NCBI GenBank assembly: GCA_913041325.1
Contig: CAJWHU010000038.1
Location: forward strand, 1-11,960
DNA length: 11,960 bases
Direction: 5' to 3'
Source: an uncultured Fidelibacterota bacterium
GTDB taxonomy: Bacteria; Marinisomatota; Marinisomatia; Marinisomatales; UBA1611
Part shown: positions 1-8,144 of the stretch, piece by piece
Position numbering within the stretch: position 1 is the stretch's first letter
Layout of the letters: the number at the start of each line of letters is the position of its first letter
Notes under the pieces: generated by a model
Databases searched by the model: none
What the model was told of the DNA's origin: nothing
What the model saw: only the letters and a program-made list of their open reading frames with translations
Made by a program: the position numbers and the translations under genes

Positions 1-1626
1 CTCCTTGAAAGTAACATTCCCATATGTGTCAGTGATTGTGTAAGAGTCAATAAACCCGGGGTCTGTACTCCTATATACTCGATAGCCCTCAAAGTCTGTA
101 CCGTAGATAGGATCTTTTGATTTTTCAGAGAAGCTATCCCAGTAAAGAGTTACTCTGTTATCACCAGGTACAGCGGTCATTGATGGTTTAAGTGGAGGTT
201 TTGCAAAACTGTAGTCATTATCGTATATTTTTTGCATGGTCGCCGTGTTGCGAAGGATATCTGCCATATCTTCTCCAAAAACCATTGCTATAGCAAATTT
301 CTTTTTTTCACCTGGTTGTAGAGAAATGTATCCAGATCCATATAAAAAAGTCTGGTCAACATTTTGTTGTGGTACTTGAAACTCTCCGGGAGCTAATTGC
401 TGCCACATGATCTCATCATCATCAGGATTAACGCTAGGGTATGGAGCAGAGTAGAAGCTTGATAAGCCTATCTGGTCTGATTCATCATTGTCTGTTATTT
501 CAAAGTTTGGCTCTCCCACATCAGGTATGCCGTTTCCTTCTGTACCGTCCTCATCAGGTCCTATGTAATTGATGTGAAATGGAGCTAGGCCGTCAGCGCC
601 AATATCATCTCTCTCGGGATCCCAGTCACCATCATTATCAATCCCATCAAATTGACTTTCGTCAATCATTCCATCCTCATCATTATCGATGGAATCATTC
701 GGATTTCCTGGAGACTCCAGAAAGCTCCATCCAAAATAAGCAGGACGGAATCCTCCATATGAATTACTCCATTCGTCATGATCCCACTGGAAAACCATAT
801 CGTTTTCAGTATCAAACCAGGCATCATCATCGCTATAACTAGAAGCACCACCAATGTCAGCATCTCCGTACATACCAAAAACAACACTATCTAAAACACT
901 CGTTCCAACATTAGTTATCCAATAGGTCACTATAATTATATCTTCCGCTGCGGGGTGATTCCATTGATAACCTCGGGTCTCCATTTTAATTCCAAGACCT
1001 CTTCGATGGTCATCGGCAGATTCAAGATCAGAGACTGGAACATCATTCTGGTCAGGCCAATAAAAAAATTCACTGTTGTAGTAGTCATCGCTAACAAAAT
1101 AGGACTCTTGGTCAGCTCTTACATATTTACCGTATTGTCCGTTCCACTGCCCGTCCCAGTCTGAGTTTTTATTAGGCCAAGAATCTGGCCATGATGCTTC
1201 ATTGTCACTCATTGCTAGTTTTTCTTGATTTGGGTTAGCATAGCCTGACAATGGTTCAAATGTCCAAGGAGTTCCATCCGGTGAGAGATCTGCCAGTCCG
1301 CTTATACCATCAGAAACGATGTGTTTTCTATTCCCATTAGTGTCTAACACGCTTGCAGCAATTATTGGAGAGAATTCCCAAATGTATGAATGCCCTGATC
1401 CAATAGGATATACGCCCGAAAAGCTACTGCTTTGATCACCGATGGAGCCAAAATTATAGAACCTACATAAAACCCTGTTCCCCGAATGATCACCATATTT
1501 TCGATCCTCCCTGCCTAAAGTTTTTGCAACAGAATTTGTTTTATTGAATAATTTTTTTTTCGGATAATTTTCTGAAAATAATGAGGTGAAAAAAAGAGTA
1601 TGTAAAAATATAAATGTGATTTTCAT
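1..1626 (-). CDS. Large secreted protein with acidic Asp/Asn-Gly repeats and FN3-like region (3' end beyond window)
   Basis: The minus-strand frame is open for 542 codons from the ATG at 1626 to the left edge, so the C-terminus is missing. Residues 1-18 (MKITFIFLHTLFFTSLFS) form a signal peptide. Residues about 60-300 are rich in Trp, Tyr and Asp and contain a beta-type stretch (IIIVTYWITNVG, 230-241). Residues about 311-382 carry acidic repeats (DNDEDGMID, DGIDNDGDWD, GPDEDG), a style that suggests calcium binding, as in thrombospondin type 3 or dockerin-like loops. Residues about 478 onward (VPGDNRVTLYWD, FEGYRVYRS) look like a fibronectin type III domain. A second in-frame ATG lies at 1632, one nt after the stop of the upstream receptor gene. 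A weak AGG at 1637-1639 is 4 nt from that ATG and 10 nt from the one chosen. It is probably the last visible gene of the operon starting at 6723. No enzymatic function is recognised. A sorting domain may lie in the missing part. Confidence 0.85.
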   Translation of the reverse strand, partial: MKITFIFLHTLFFTSLFSENYPKKKLFNKTNSVAKTLGREDRKYGDHSGNRVLCRFYNFGSIGDQSSSFSGVYPIGSGHSYIWEFSPIIAASVLDTNGNRKHIVSDGISGLADLSPDGTPWTFEPLSGYANPNQEKLAMSDNEASWPDSWPNKNSDWDGQWNGQYGKYVRADQESYFVSDDYYNSEFFYWPDQNDVPVSDLESADDHRRGLGIKMETRGYQWNHPAAEDIIIVTYWITNVGTSVLDSVVFGMYGDADIGGASSYSDDDAWFDTENDMVFQWDHDEWSNSYGGFRPAYFGWSFLESPGNPNDSIDNDEDGMIDESQFDGIDNDGDWDPERDDIGADGLAPFHINYIGPDEDGTEGNGIPDVGEPNFEITDNDESDQIGLSSFYSAPYPSVNPDDDEIMWQQLAPGEFQVPQQNVDQTFLYGSGYISLQPGEKKKFAIAMVFGEDMADILRNTATMQKIYDNDYSFAKPPLKPSMTAVPGDNRVTLYWDSFSEKSKDPIYGTDFEGYRVYRSTDPGFIDSYTITDTYGNVTFKE

Positions 1627-1633
1627 CGACATA

Positions 1634-4600
1634 CTACCTGAAAGATACTGCGAGTCCAAATTTAATTTGTCGTGGGGCAGAATAGTATGATGGCACGATC
1701 AAATATTCATCTAGTGTGTTTAGCATCGGACCGCTATATTGTGGTGTGTAACCTGGAATTAGAGAGTATCCTGAGCGACCAGTATCACCATAAACCGTTA
1801 GCTCATTTCTAATATCAAGGAGATTATAAACATTAATATTGGCAGATATTCGAATCGATTTTGATAATTGAAAATGATAAAATCCTCTCAGGTCCACATT
1901 ATAGGTTGATGGTTTTCTGCCATTATTTTCAAATGATGTCCTCTGACCATCCTCATTTGTAGTTGTGTAAGGAAAGCCACTTCCGTAATTAAAAACCATA
2001 CTAAGACCGGAGAGTTTTGTTGGTTGAAATGTAATTGTACCATTAAGAGTATGCCTCTGGTCCCAGTCGAGCGGTACCAGCATCTTTTCTGGTTCAATAT
2101 CCGATTGTTCATCGTAAAATGCTGCAGTTGGATCTGAGGCATTGCCCTCAGAGATAGAATACGTGTAATCCAGATTTCCTGAGACCTTTTGTTGAGATCT
2201 CTTCGACAGGGCTACCGTAATACCTTTGGAATTTGCGTGGTCTTTATTTACATAAACACCATAACGATCTCCAGCAATAAATGAATTTTTTATCTCTGAT
2301 GAATTTAAATTCCTAATATCCTTAAAGTATCCCGTTATTTCGAGGCCTACATCCCTGCCGAATTGTTGCGAAAATCCAACCTCATACTGCGTTGTGCGCT
2401 GCGGCTCCATATCTGCATTGCCCATCGTAGAATTTATTCCAGATGCAGCAGGTACCTCAAACTCAGGATTATCGTAAATGTAGCTAAAACTTGGATTTTG
2501 AAAAAAGTGACCATACGAAAAATGCATATACCCTTTATCGGTAATTGGAAATGCCAATGCGAATCTGGGACTTAATTGTTTTTTAGGTTTTGCCTTTCTG
2601 TACCATGGATCACCATATGCGTTAGTTCTAAGTCTGTCATCTGCGGTTTTTAGATTGTCATATCGCATTTCATTTTCACTTATTTCTCCATCACCATTAG
2701 AGTCTTTCCATTTGTTTATTGGTTTAACAGGAGAAATATAGTTGGGGTCTTCAAAATCATTAAGTGTCCAGAATTGTGGATCAAAGTGATCATAACGTAG
2801 ACCTATATTGACGATTATATCATCAGTTTCTATTTTATCCTGTATGTAGGCTGAAAACTCTATTGGGTTGCGACCATCTAAAGGGTTGCCTACCCATGTA
2901 GTATCATTAGTATTGGGGTCAATGTTAAAGGTGAGGGAGAACGGATCAATCATTGACTGAAAAGAATCATGGACGGTATTATCTTCAGGCTTTGCTACCA
3001 TAGGTAGATAGTTTGTAAATGCAGATTGTAAAACAGTAATATTTGTATAATTAATGAGCGTAGATCTGTACTCAGTGCCAATCTTGATCTGATGATCCGA
3101 GTTAATTTGGCTTACTAACTCTGCCTTTAATGTTTTGACGTTGGACTCCCTGCTGTAGATATCCATATATTTACCTCCAACTTCAAAATTATTCCCAGTT
3201 GCATAATCTAAAACACGAGGTTCAGTATCATAGACAGATAATTGGAGTGTGTCATATCCCCACTCATTATCGAAATATAAAGTATCAAGAACATTGTAAT
3301 AACTCTCATTATCACTTAGATGCGTACGGTAATGGCTTTTCGAGTTTGAAAACATTAAGTTAGCAAAAGTAGACTTATTTATTGAAACATCAGCCCTTAG
3401 AATATCGCCAACTCTCGTATTAAACGAGAAGGGCCTGCCATCTGGATTCCACCTGTATGCATGGGAGTACGATTGCGATTTAGTATTGCTTGACATGCGA
3501 TTGAATCCAACTTTAATCCTTGGTGTAGCACGCCAACTTAGTTTTGCCTGGTATGTTTCCTGATTGCTCCAGCTCATAGGAACCATTGCAAAGTCTCCGT
3601 TTGATCTTTTCTCGTTGATCACCGATCGTAGACTATCTTGATATGATATCGGTAGCCACTGCGTAACATCAGGCATGTAACCATCCCCAAGTCCAACAGT
3701 GGAATCTATAAGAAATATATTGTTGCTCTCTGACCAAACATATGAATTCGGATGAAACACTCTTTCGCCAAAAAGATACCCATTGTTTGTTTTATTTCGT
3801 CCTGATACAAAAAAGGATAATTTATTATTGATTACAGGTCCTTCAAAGTTTGCTTGAATATCAGATATATTATTCCAGTTAGTTTTATCCACTTCAGGGA
3901 AGAGATCGTCCTGTAAGATAACATAGTCACCCATGTTGGCTGAGAGTGAACCTGAATATTTTGAAAAATCACCGTCTTTTGTGATAATGTTTACAATACC
4001 AGACATTGCCTGACCATACTCAGCGTTAAATGTCCCGCTTATGAACTGTAATTCCTGAATGGAGTTGTTCTCAATTTCAACTGCCATGCTGAGGTTATAT
4101 GGGTCGGTAACTGTTATGCCATCAACCATATACGATATTTCACCACCTCTTCCACCCCTAACATGTATCTCTCCGCCAGTAGCGACGACGCCTGCTTGTA
4201 AAGACAAAATATCTTCAAATTCTTCTACAGGTAGCATCTCTACCTCTTCACTACTTATATTGGCTTGGGAATATGTGACATCTGTTTGGATCATTGGCCT
4301 GTCAGCCTGAACTACTATCTCATCCATATCAACGCTACTTTCCTGCAACTCGCCATCTAACGTGGTTGTTAGATCAATCCTAACCCTGACATTGTTCATC
4401 ACCAGAGGCTGGTACCCTATCATGCTGAACCTTACACTATAAGTGCCCGGTGACAATTGTAAAATGAAATAATCACCATTGGCATCAGTTGCAGAACCCC
4501 GAGCAGTTCCTTCTACTATGACATTTACTCCAACAAGAGCTGCTCCTGAAGATTTGTCTGTAACTCTTCCTGCAAGTTTTCCCGTAGTGCCAGAAAGCAA

Positions 4601-4660
4601 TGCATCAGACAATAACAAAAAATAAAATAATAAAGGTTTAAGCCTAAGATATGTCGACAT
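1634..4660 (-). CDS. TonB-dependent outer-membrane receptor with carboxypeptidase-regulatory-like domain
   Basis: This complete 1008-aa protein is an outer-membrane active transporter energised by TonB-ExbB-ExbD. Residues 1-23 are a hydrophobic signal peptide. Residues about 27-112 form a carboxypeptidase-regulatory-like beta-sandwich (GKLAGRVTDKSSGAALVGVNV, with NGDYFILQLSPGTYSV). A possible TonB-box-like stretch (DEIVVQADRP) lies at 113-122. The plug domain spans about 124-230, with IHVRGGRGGEISYMVDG and FNAEYGQAMSGIVNIITKDG typical of the family. The rest is the 22-strand barrel, with aromatic-rich strands to the end. It ends in TAG at 1634-1636. Upstream of the ATG at 4660 the sequence is AT-rich with no Shine-Dalgarno, as is common in this group. 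The layout resembles SusC-like and Oar-like receptors, but no SusD-type lipoprotein gene is visible, so the substrate is unknown. It lies 38 nt downstream of the secreted-protein gene and just before the acidic-repeat protein gene. Confidence 0.95.
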   Translation of the reverse strand: MSTYLRLKPLLFYFLLLSDALLSGTTGKLAGRVTDKSSGAALVGVNVIVEGTARGSATDANGDYFILQLSPGTYSVRFSMIGYQPLVMNNVRVRIDLTTTLDGELQESSVDMDEIVVQADRPMIQTDVTYSQANISSEEVEMLPVEEFEDILSLQAGVVATGGEIHVRGGRGGEISYMVDGITVTDPYNLSMAVEIENNSIQELQFISGTFNAEYGQAMSGIVNIITKDGDFSKYSGSLSANMGDYVILQDDLFPEVDKTNWNNISDIQANFEGPVINNKLSFFVSGRNKTNNGYLFGERVFHPNSYVWSESNNIFLIDSTVGLGDGYMPDVTQWLPISYQDSLRSVINEKRSNGDFAMVPMSWSNQETYQAKLSWRATPRIKVGFNRMSSNTKSQSYSHAYRWNPDGRPFSFNTRVGDILRADVSINKSTFANLMFSNSKSHYRTHLSDNESYYNVLDTLYFDNEWGYDTLQLSVYDTEPRVLDYATGNNFEVGGKYMDIYSRESNVKTLKAELVSQINSDHQIKIGTEYRSTLINYTNITVLQSAFTNYLPMVAKPEDNTVHDSFQSMIDPFSLTFNIDPNTNDTTWVGNPLDGRNPIEFSAYIQDKIETDDIIVNIGLRYDHFDPQFWTLNDFEDPNYISPVKPINKWKDSNGDGEISENEMRYDNLKTADDRLRTNAYGDPWYRKAKPKKQLSPRFALAFPITDKGYMHFSYGHFFQNPSFSYIYDNPEFEVPAASGINSTMGNADMEPQRTTQYEVGFSQQFGRDVGLEITGYFKDIRNLNSSEIKNSFIAGDRYGVYVNKDHANSKGITVALSKRSQQKVSGNLDYTYSISEGNASDPTAAFYDEQSDIEPEKMLVPLDWDQRHTLNGTITFQPTKLSGLSMVFNYGSGFPYTTTNEDGQRTSFENNGRKPSTYNVDLRGFYHFQLSKSIRISANINVYNLLDIRNELTVYGDTGRSGYSLIPGYTPQYSGPMLNTLDEYLIVPSYYSAPRQIKFGLAVSFR

Positions 4661-4698
4661 ATCTATTAAATTGTAAAAATATTATCAGCTACCTTTTT

Positions 4699-6723
4699 TT
4701 ACTTTACAAGTATCAACTTTCTCATAGAAATAAAATCTGCTGACCTCATTTCATAGAAGTAGACTCCTGATGGAAGGGTATTGCCTTTATCATCAATACC
4801 TCTCCATTTTATATTGTATGTTCCAACGTCCAAATTTTCATTCACCAGCGTTATAACTTCTTTACCAACAAGGTCAAATACACTGATCTTTACCAACGAA
4901 CTTTTTGCAACATCAAACTCAATATTTGTCTCAGGGTTAAATGGATTCGGATAGTTTTGCTCCAATGCAAACTTGGTTGGAGATATATCTAAATCATCAG
5001 TTTCTAGGGTAACACCAACACCTACCTGAACTGTGAATGATGCATCACCAGACTCAACTAAAAGTTGATCTTGGCCGGTAAAATTGTCATAGACGCCAAA
5101 TGCTCCAACCTCTACGCCCACTGAATCCTGATCATCTCCGTAAAATTTTACATACCCCTTGTAGGGGGAGACTGTTAACCAGGTAAAATCATCGCCTGCT
5201 TTTATATGAACATTATCTAAGGCAACGCCGTATGCCCAATTCCCTCCACAGTCGGTATACTGAAGGCCTATCTTAAAAGTTGCAGCATCTCCTACATGCG
5301 GATCTAAATTATACATATAAGATGACCAGCTCCATCCACCAGTTTGAATACCATCCTCAGCGAGCGTCCAGGTTTGACCACCATCAATAGAAACATGAAC
5401 TGTGAAATCATCTGCATATGATGAACCTCCAGCACACAAACCACTTGGGGCAGCATAAAATAAATCAAACAGTAAAAAAGAGTGACCTCCCATTGACATT
5501 ATGTCATCGGAGACTAACATTGCGGATGCAGAGCCAGTGGTACCAGCTGCATCATCATCAATATACGCCACCATTCCTGCGCCTTCAGGAATCTCAAGTG
5601 GAAAATATTGTGAGGAGGATAAATCCGGGTCACCAACTACCCAGAGACCAGATTCGTCGGTAAAGGAACCTAGAAGACCATCATTAAAATCAACAGTCAA
5701 TATATCCATCGCGGCTTGAACATTAGATAGCTCAAGGCTAGTTATCTCGAATGGTGCATCTGCCTCTCCAAAGTTCTCTATGCTTAGGATTTGCTCGCTG
5801 TAGTCACCTGCGGCTACTCTATTGAAGCTGATTGTAGAAGGAGAAACATTAAAATCTCCAACCGGGACCTCACAGACAATCGGGCTTGGCTCTGTTTCAG
5901 ATCCATCTGCTAATAGGGCTGATACTTCAAAACAGTATTCTGTACCATTCGTAAGATTAGTAACAGAGTAGTCCGTTGTCTGTGATGTACCTATCTCAAC
6001 ACCATCCATATAAATCTTGTAGCCTGAAGGAGATGCGCATAAATCACCAGAGCCAGCATTTGTTGCGGATACCGCTATCTGATCAACAAACCATGCTTCA
6101 CCATAGCCGGCCGTGCACGAATAGCGAAAAGCAAACTGTACTACGTTTCCAGTGTAAGATGAAATGTCAACAGCATTAAACCAGATTTCGTCACTTACGC
6201 TAGCAGGTACAGACTCATATACAGAGGTCCATGTGACGCCTCCATCATTTGAAAGCTCTAAGTGATTGTTCGCTGAAGCATCAGTAGAGTAACTGTAGGC
6301 CTCTATAAATTCTATTGTTGCGTTGGAATAGTTAGTCAGGTCAACGGTTCCGATTAGTCTACTATCAACGGCAACTCCAGCTCCAGACCATGGTGCATAG
6401 GCTGCGAAGTTGTCATTGCCACCTGCCTCGCATGGGTATAAACCTTGACCACAATCTAAAGCCTCACCTTCATCACCCCTAAACCAACCACCGCCGGTAC
6501 TTGTTTCATCATGAGCAACCTCCATAGCAGTAGCAGCCTCTTCACACACAAGAAAGCATTCATCAAATAAAACTTCGCCAAAGTTGCTTCCTTGGTTCCA
6601 GGATAGATCTACCCTCTGGTCATAAAAGACTGTCTCCAGCTGCGTGGGTGCGCACAAATCTTGAGCTGATAAAATCGATAAAAAAAGAATAGATTGAAAT
6701 ATTATTTGATAACATTTTTTCAT
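4699..6723 (-). CDS. Cysteine-rich secreted protein with two jelly-roll-like domains and FlgD-like C-terminal sorting domain
   Basis: This complete 674-aa protein is exported and probably surface-attached or released. Residues 1-20 are a signal peptide (cut near LSA-QD). Residues 24-43 look like the first strands of an FN3 domain (VDLSWNQ). They are followed by an inserted jelly-roll/MAM-like domain at about 45-222 (LELSNDGGVTWTSVYE, WFVDQIAV). The FN3 fold then seems to resume at 233-288 (GYKIYMDGVEIG, GTEYCFEVSAL). Residues 291-335 begin a second Ig-like domain (VSPSTISFNRVAAGDYSEQI). A second jelly-roll follows at about 338-510 (HVSIDGGQTWTLAE, YGVALDNVHI), then a BACON-like segment at 512-570 (WLTVSPYKGYV). 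Residues 585-674 are the sorting domain, with FALEQNYPNPFNPETNIEF and GVYFYEMR. The mature part has eleven cysteines, unlike the two genes downstream. It is the first gene of the probable operon. No catalytic residues are recognised; an adhesin or binding role is inference. Confidence 0.93.
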   Translation of the reverse strand: MKKCYQIIFQSILFLSILSAQDLCAPTQLETVFYDQRVDLSWNQGSNFGEVLFDECFLVCEEAATAMEVAHDETSTGGGWFRGDEGEALDCGQGLYPCEAGGNDNFAAYAPWSGAGVAVDSRLIGTVDLTNYSNATIEFIEAYSYSTDASANNHLELSNDGGVTWTSVYESVPASVSDEIWFNAVDISSYTGNVVQFAFRYSCTAGYGEAWFVDQIAVSATNAGSGDLCASPSGYKIYMDGVEIGTSQTTDYSVTNLTNGTEYCFEVSALLADGSETEPSPIVCEVPVGDFNVSPSTISFNRVAAGDYSEQILSIENFGEADAPFEITSLELSNVQAAMDILTVDFNDGLLGSFTDESGLWVVGDPDLSSSQYFPLEIPEGAGMVAYIDDDAAGTTGSASAMLVSDDIMSMGGHSFLLFDLFYAAPSGLCAGGSSYADDFTVHVSIDGGQTWTLAEDGIQTGGWSWSSYMYNLDPHVGDAATFKIGLQYTDCGGNWAYGVALDNVHIKAGDDFTWLTVSPYKGYVKFYGDDQDSVGVEVGAFGVYDNFTGQDQLLVESGDASFTVQVGVGVTLETDDLDISPTKFALEQNYPNPFNPETNIEFDVAKSSLVKISVFDLVGKEVITLVNENLDVGTYNIKWRGIDDKGNTLPSGVYFYEMRSADFISMRKLILVK

Positions 6724-6730
6724 AATTAGA

Positions 6731-6735
6731 CTCCC
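6731..6735 (-). promoter_or_regulatory. Ribosome binding site of the secreted-protein gene
   Basis: On the minus strand GGGAG lies 7 nt upstream of the ATG at 6723. This is good Shine-Dalgarno spacing and supports the start. Most other genes here have no clear Shine-Dalgarno, so the first gene of this operon may be translated relatively well. Confidence 0.6.
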
Positions 6736-6917
6736 AAGGAATGTTCAACTAAAATAAATAGAATGTAATATGATACGAATTATTGTGTATTTTGACACTT
6801 TAAAATACATTTTCGCCCTCGCACAAATATAATTAATGAAATTCAATAATAGAATAAATAAATACTGTACAATATCAGCTTAGGTTATTATTATCTCCTC
6901 ATTGAATAGAGAACAAA

Positions 6918-7508
6918 ATGCGAATCAAACTCATTTATAATGCCCTACTACATCTAGCTTTTCCATTATTTCTTTTTGGCGCCAACACAGAAACTATGGA
7001 AGGCAGCAAAATGAAAAATAATCGCATAAAGATGCTAAATGGCAAATATGCAAAACTTTATGATTTCAATGAAGAGGGGCCCATGATAGTTAATTTTTGG
7101 ACTACGTGGTGACCAAACTGTGAGATGCAGGCTGCATATCTAAATCAAATTAGTGAAAATTTTATTGATGCAGGTTTGAAAGTACTTGGTGTAAATATTA
7201 ACTCTCCATCAATAATAAATCAGGTTAGACCGTGGACAAATAAGAGAAAAATAAATTTTGATATTTCCCTTGATCCTAGCAAGAAAATAGCCGATCAGTT
7301 TAATGTAAGGGGGCTTCCTACATTATTCTTAATTGATAAAAACGGTATTATTCTAAAAGAGTTTTCAGGATTCGCAAGTGGCTATGAAGATGACTACCTT
7401 AAGGAAATAAAAAAGTACTTAGATGATGAAAATATTAGCTACAAGGATTTTAAATTTGAAAAACAAACGAAAACTCGAAAAGATGTCTCAATAGATGTAG
7501 ATTTTTAA
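6918..7508 (+). CDS. Exported TlpA/thioredoxin-like selenoprotein, paralogue 1 (in-frame UGA as Sec65)
   Basis: Read through the TGA at 7110-7112, the frame gives 196 residues. Residues 1-21 are a signal peptide (IYNALLHLAFPLFLFG), so the product should act in the periplasm. The thioredoxin fold of the TlpA/ResA family spans about 36-165. The active site reads NFWTTW-U65-P66-N67-C68, where the family has Cys at position 65. The resolving Cys68 and the cis-proline loop (VRGLPTLFLIDKNG) are intact. The expected activity is thiol-disulfide exchange with a selenolate nucleophile. A SECIS-like hairpin follows the TGA. A charged tail after the fold ends in DVDF and is shared with paralogue 2 (8145-8720). 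Conventional gene calling would give only a 64-aa stub or an N-terminally truncated protein starting at 7125. The ATG at 6918 is chosen for the signal peptide; the Shine-Dalgarno is weak (GAGAA). A nonsense-mutated pseudogene is unlikely because the paralogue has TGA at the same codon and both downstream frames are intact. Confidence 0.92.
7122..7140 (+). promoter_or_regulatory. Putative bacterial SECIS hairpin of selenoprotein paralogue 1
   Basis: GAGATGCAGGCTGCATATC begins 9 nt after the TGA at 7110-7112. ATGCA (7125-7129) pairs with TGCAT (7133-7137) around a GGC loop. Outside a G-A mismatch, GA (7122-7123) pairs with TC (7139-7140). The loop Gs are nt 18 and 19 after the UGA. From memory, the E. 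coli fdhF SECIS (GGUUGCAGGUCUGCACC) has its loop GG at nt 19-20, and the two share UGCAGG...CUGCA. Bacterial SECIS elements lie inside the coding region just after the UGA and bind SelB. Folding was done by eye. Confidence 0.75.
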
Positions 7509-8026
7509 TCACTAAATTCAATTCTATCTTCAATAGCAAGATCACTTATCATATATAATTTCCACTCTTTCCATTTTTTTAATAAGCGGTATGGGTACTC
7601 ATATTTTTCCCTATAAAAATGATATAGAGATCTTCCTCTTCCAAGAGCTGCACCACCATTCCCAATTCGAGAATAAGTGGCATCGACAGTACAAAGTTTT
7701 GTATCAACGTCATCCCACACTGGCACAACATTAAGCTCTTCTAATTTGGTGCGTACGTAAAGGGATTTTGGCGAATTAATCCATGATGAAAATAAATCCA
7801 AAAGCTCCTCCTTGCTCTTAATCACGATTGGCTTATTTTCTCCAAAATGAAATGTGCAATCAGTGTGGTCAAAAAATTTAACTATTGAGTCCATGTTCTT
7901 ACTGTCAATGGCCTTAATATATTCCTTGAATACCTTCTCAAGACCGATATGATCATCAAAGGTTCCCATTTTCTGACTAAAAGCATACCAATGCAGCAGG
8001 ATAGTTATAAACAATGTGGTTCGCAT
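7505..8026 (-). CDS. Small exported NTF2/SnoaL-like protein
   Basis: This is a 173-aa protein from the ATG at 8026. A TTG start at 8041 would add five residues, but the ATG gives a cleaner signal peptide (RTTLFITILLHWYAFSQ, residues 2-18) and has a weak GGA upstream. Residues about 26-165 fit the cone-shaped alpha+beta fold of the NTF2/SnoaL/DUF4440 group: an N-terminal helix pair (LEKVFKEYIKAIDSKNMDSIVKFF is the stretch at 29-52), a strand CTFHFG, and C-terminal strands (DATYSRIG, RSLYHFYR, EWKLYMISDLAI). Such domains may bind small molecules or be enzymes; no catalytic residues can be assigned. The stop overlaps the end of the convergent selenoprotein gene by 4 nt (7505-7508), and the start is divergent from selenoprotein paralogue 2. 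A link with the selenoproteins is suggested only by position. Confidence 0.82.
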   Translation of the reverse strand: MRTTLFITILLHWYAFSQKMGTFDDHIGLEKVFKEYIKAIDSKNMDSIVKFFDHTDCTFHFGENKPIVIKSKEELLDLFSSWINSPKSLYVRTKLEELNVVPVWDDVDTKLCTVDATYSRIGNGGAALGRGRSLYHFYREKYEYPYRLLKKWKEWKLYMISDLAIEDRIEFSD

Positions 8027-8144
8027 AGAAGATCCGATCAATAAGTGTTAACAGATTCTTTTAATTAAAAGTAATTTATAAGGTAACAAATCTAAATTTG
8101 AATGAACTAATTGCAATATTATATTTAATATAATTAACCTGACC

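Noticed and set aside
579..1164. Several open frames of 69-87 codons on both strands in the left part of the window.
   Set aside because: They are shadows of the long minus-strand frame 1-1626, which has a signal peptide, coherent domains and no stop. Their translations are low-complexity, with His, Ser and Arg runs.
6724..6917. Promoter candidates in the divergent gap, such as TACAAT at 6868 and a minus-strand TATATTTG resembling the Bacteroidota -7 box.
   Set aside because: Neither has a convincing upstream element at proper spacing. Promoters for both directions must lie here, but I cannot place them.
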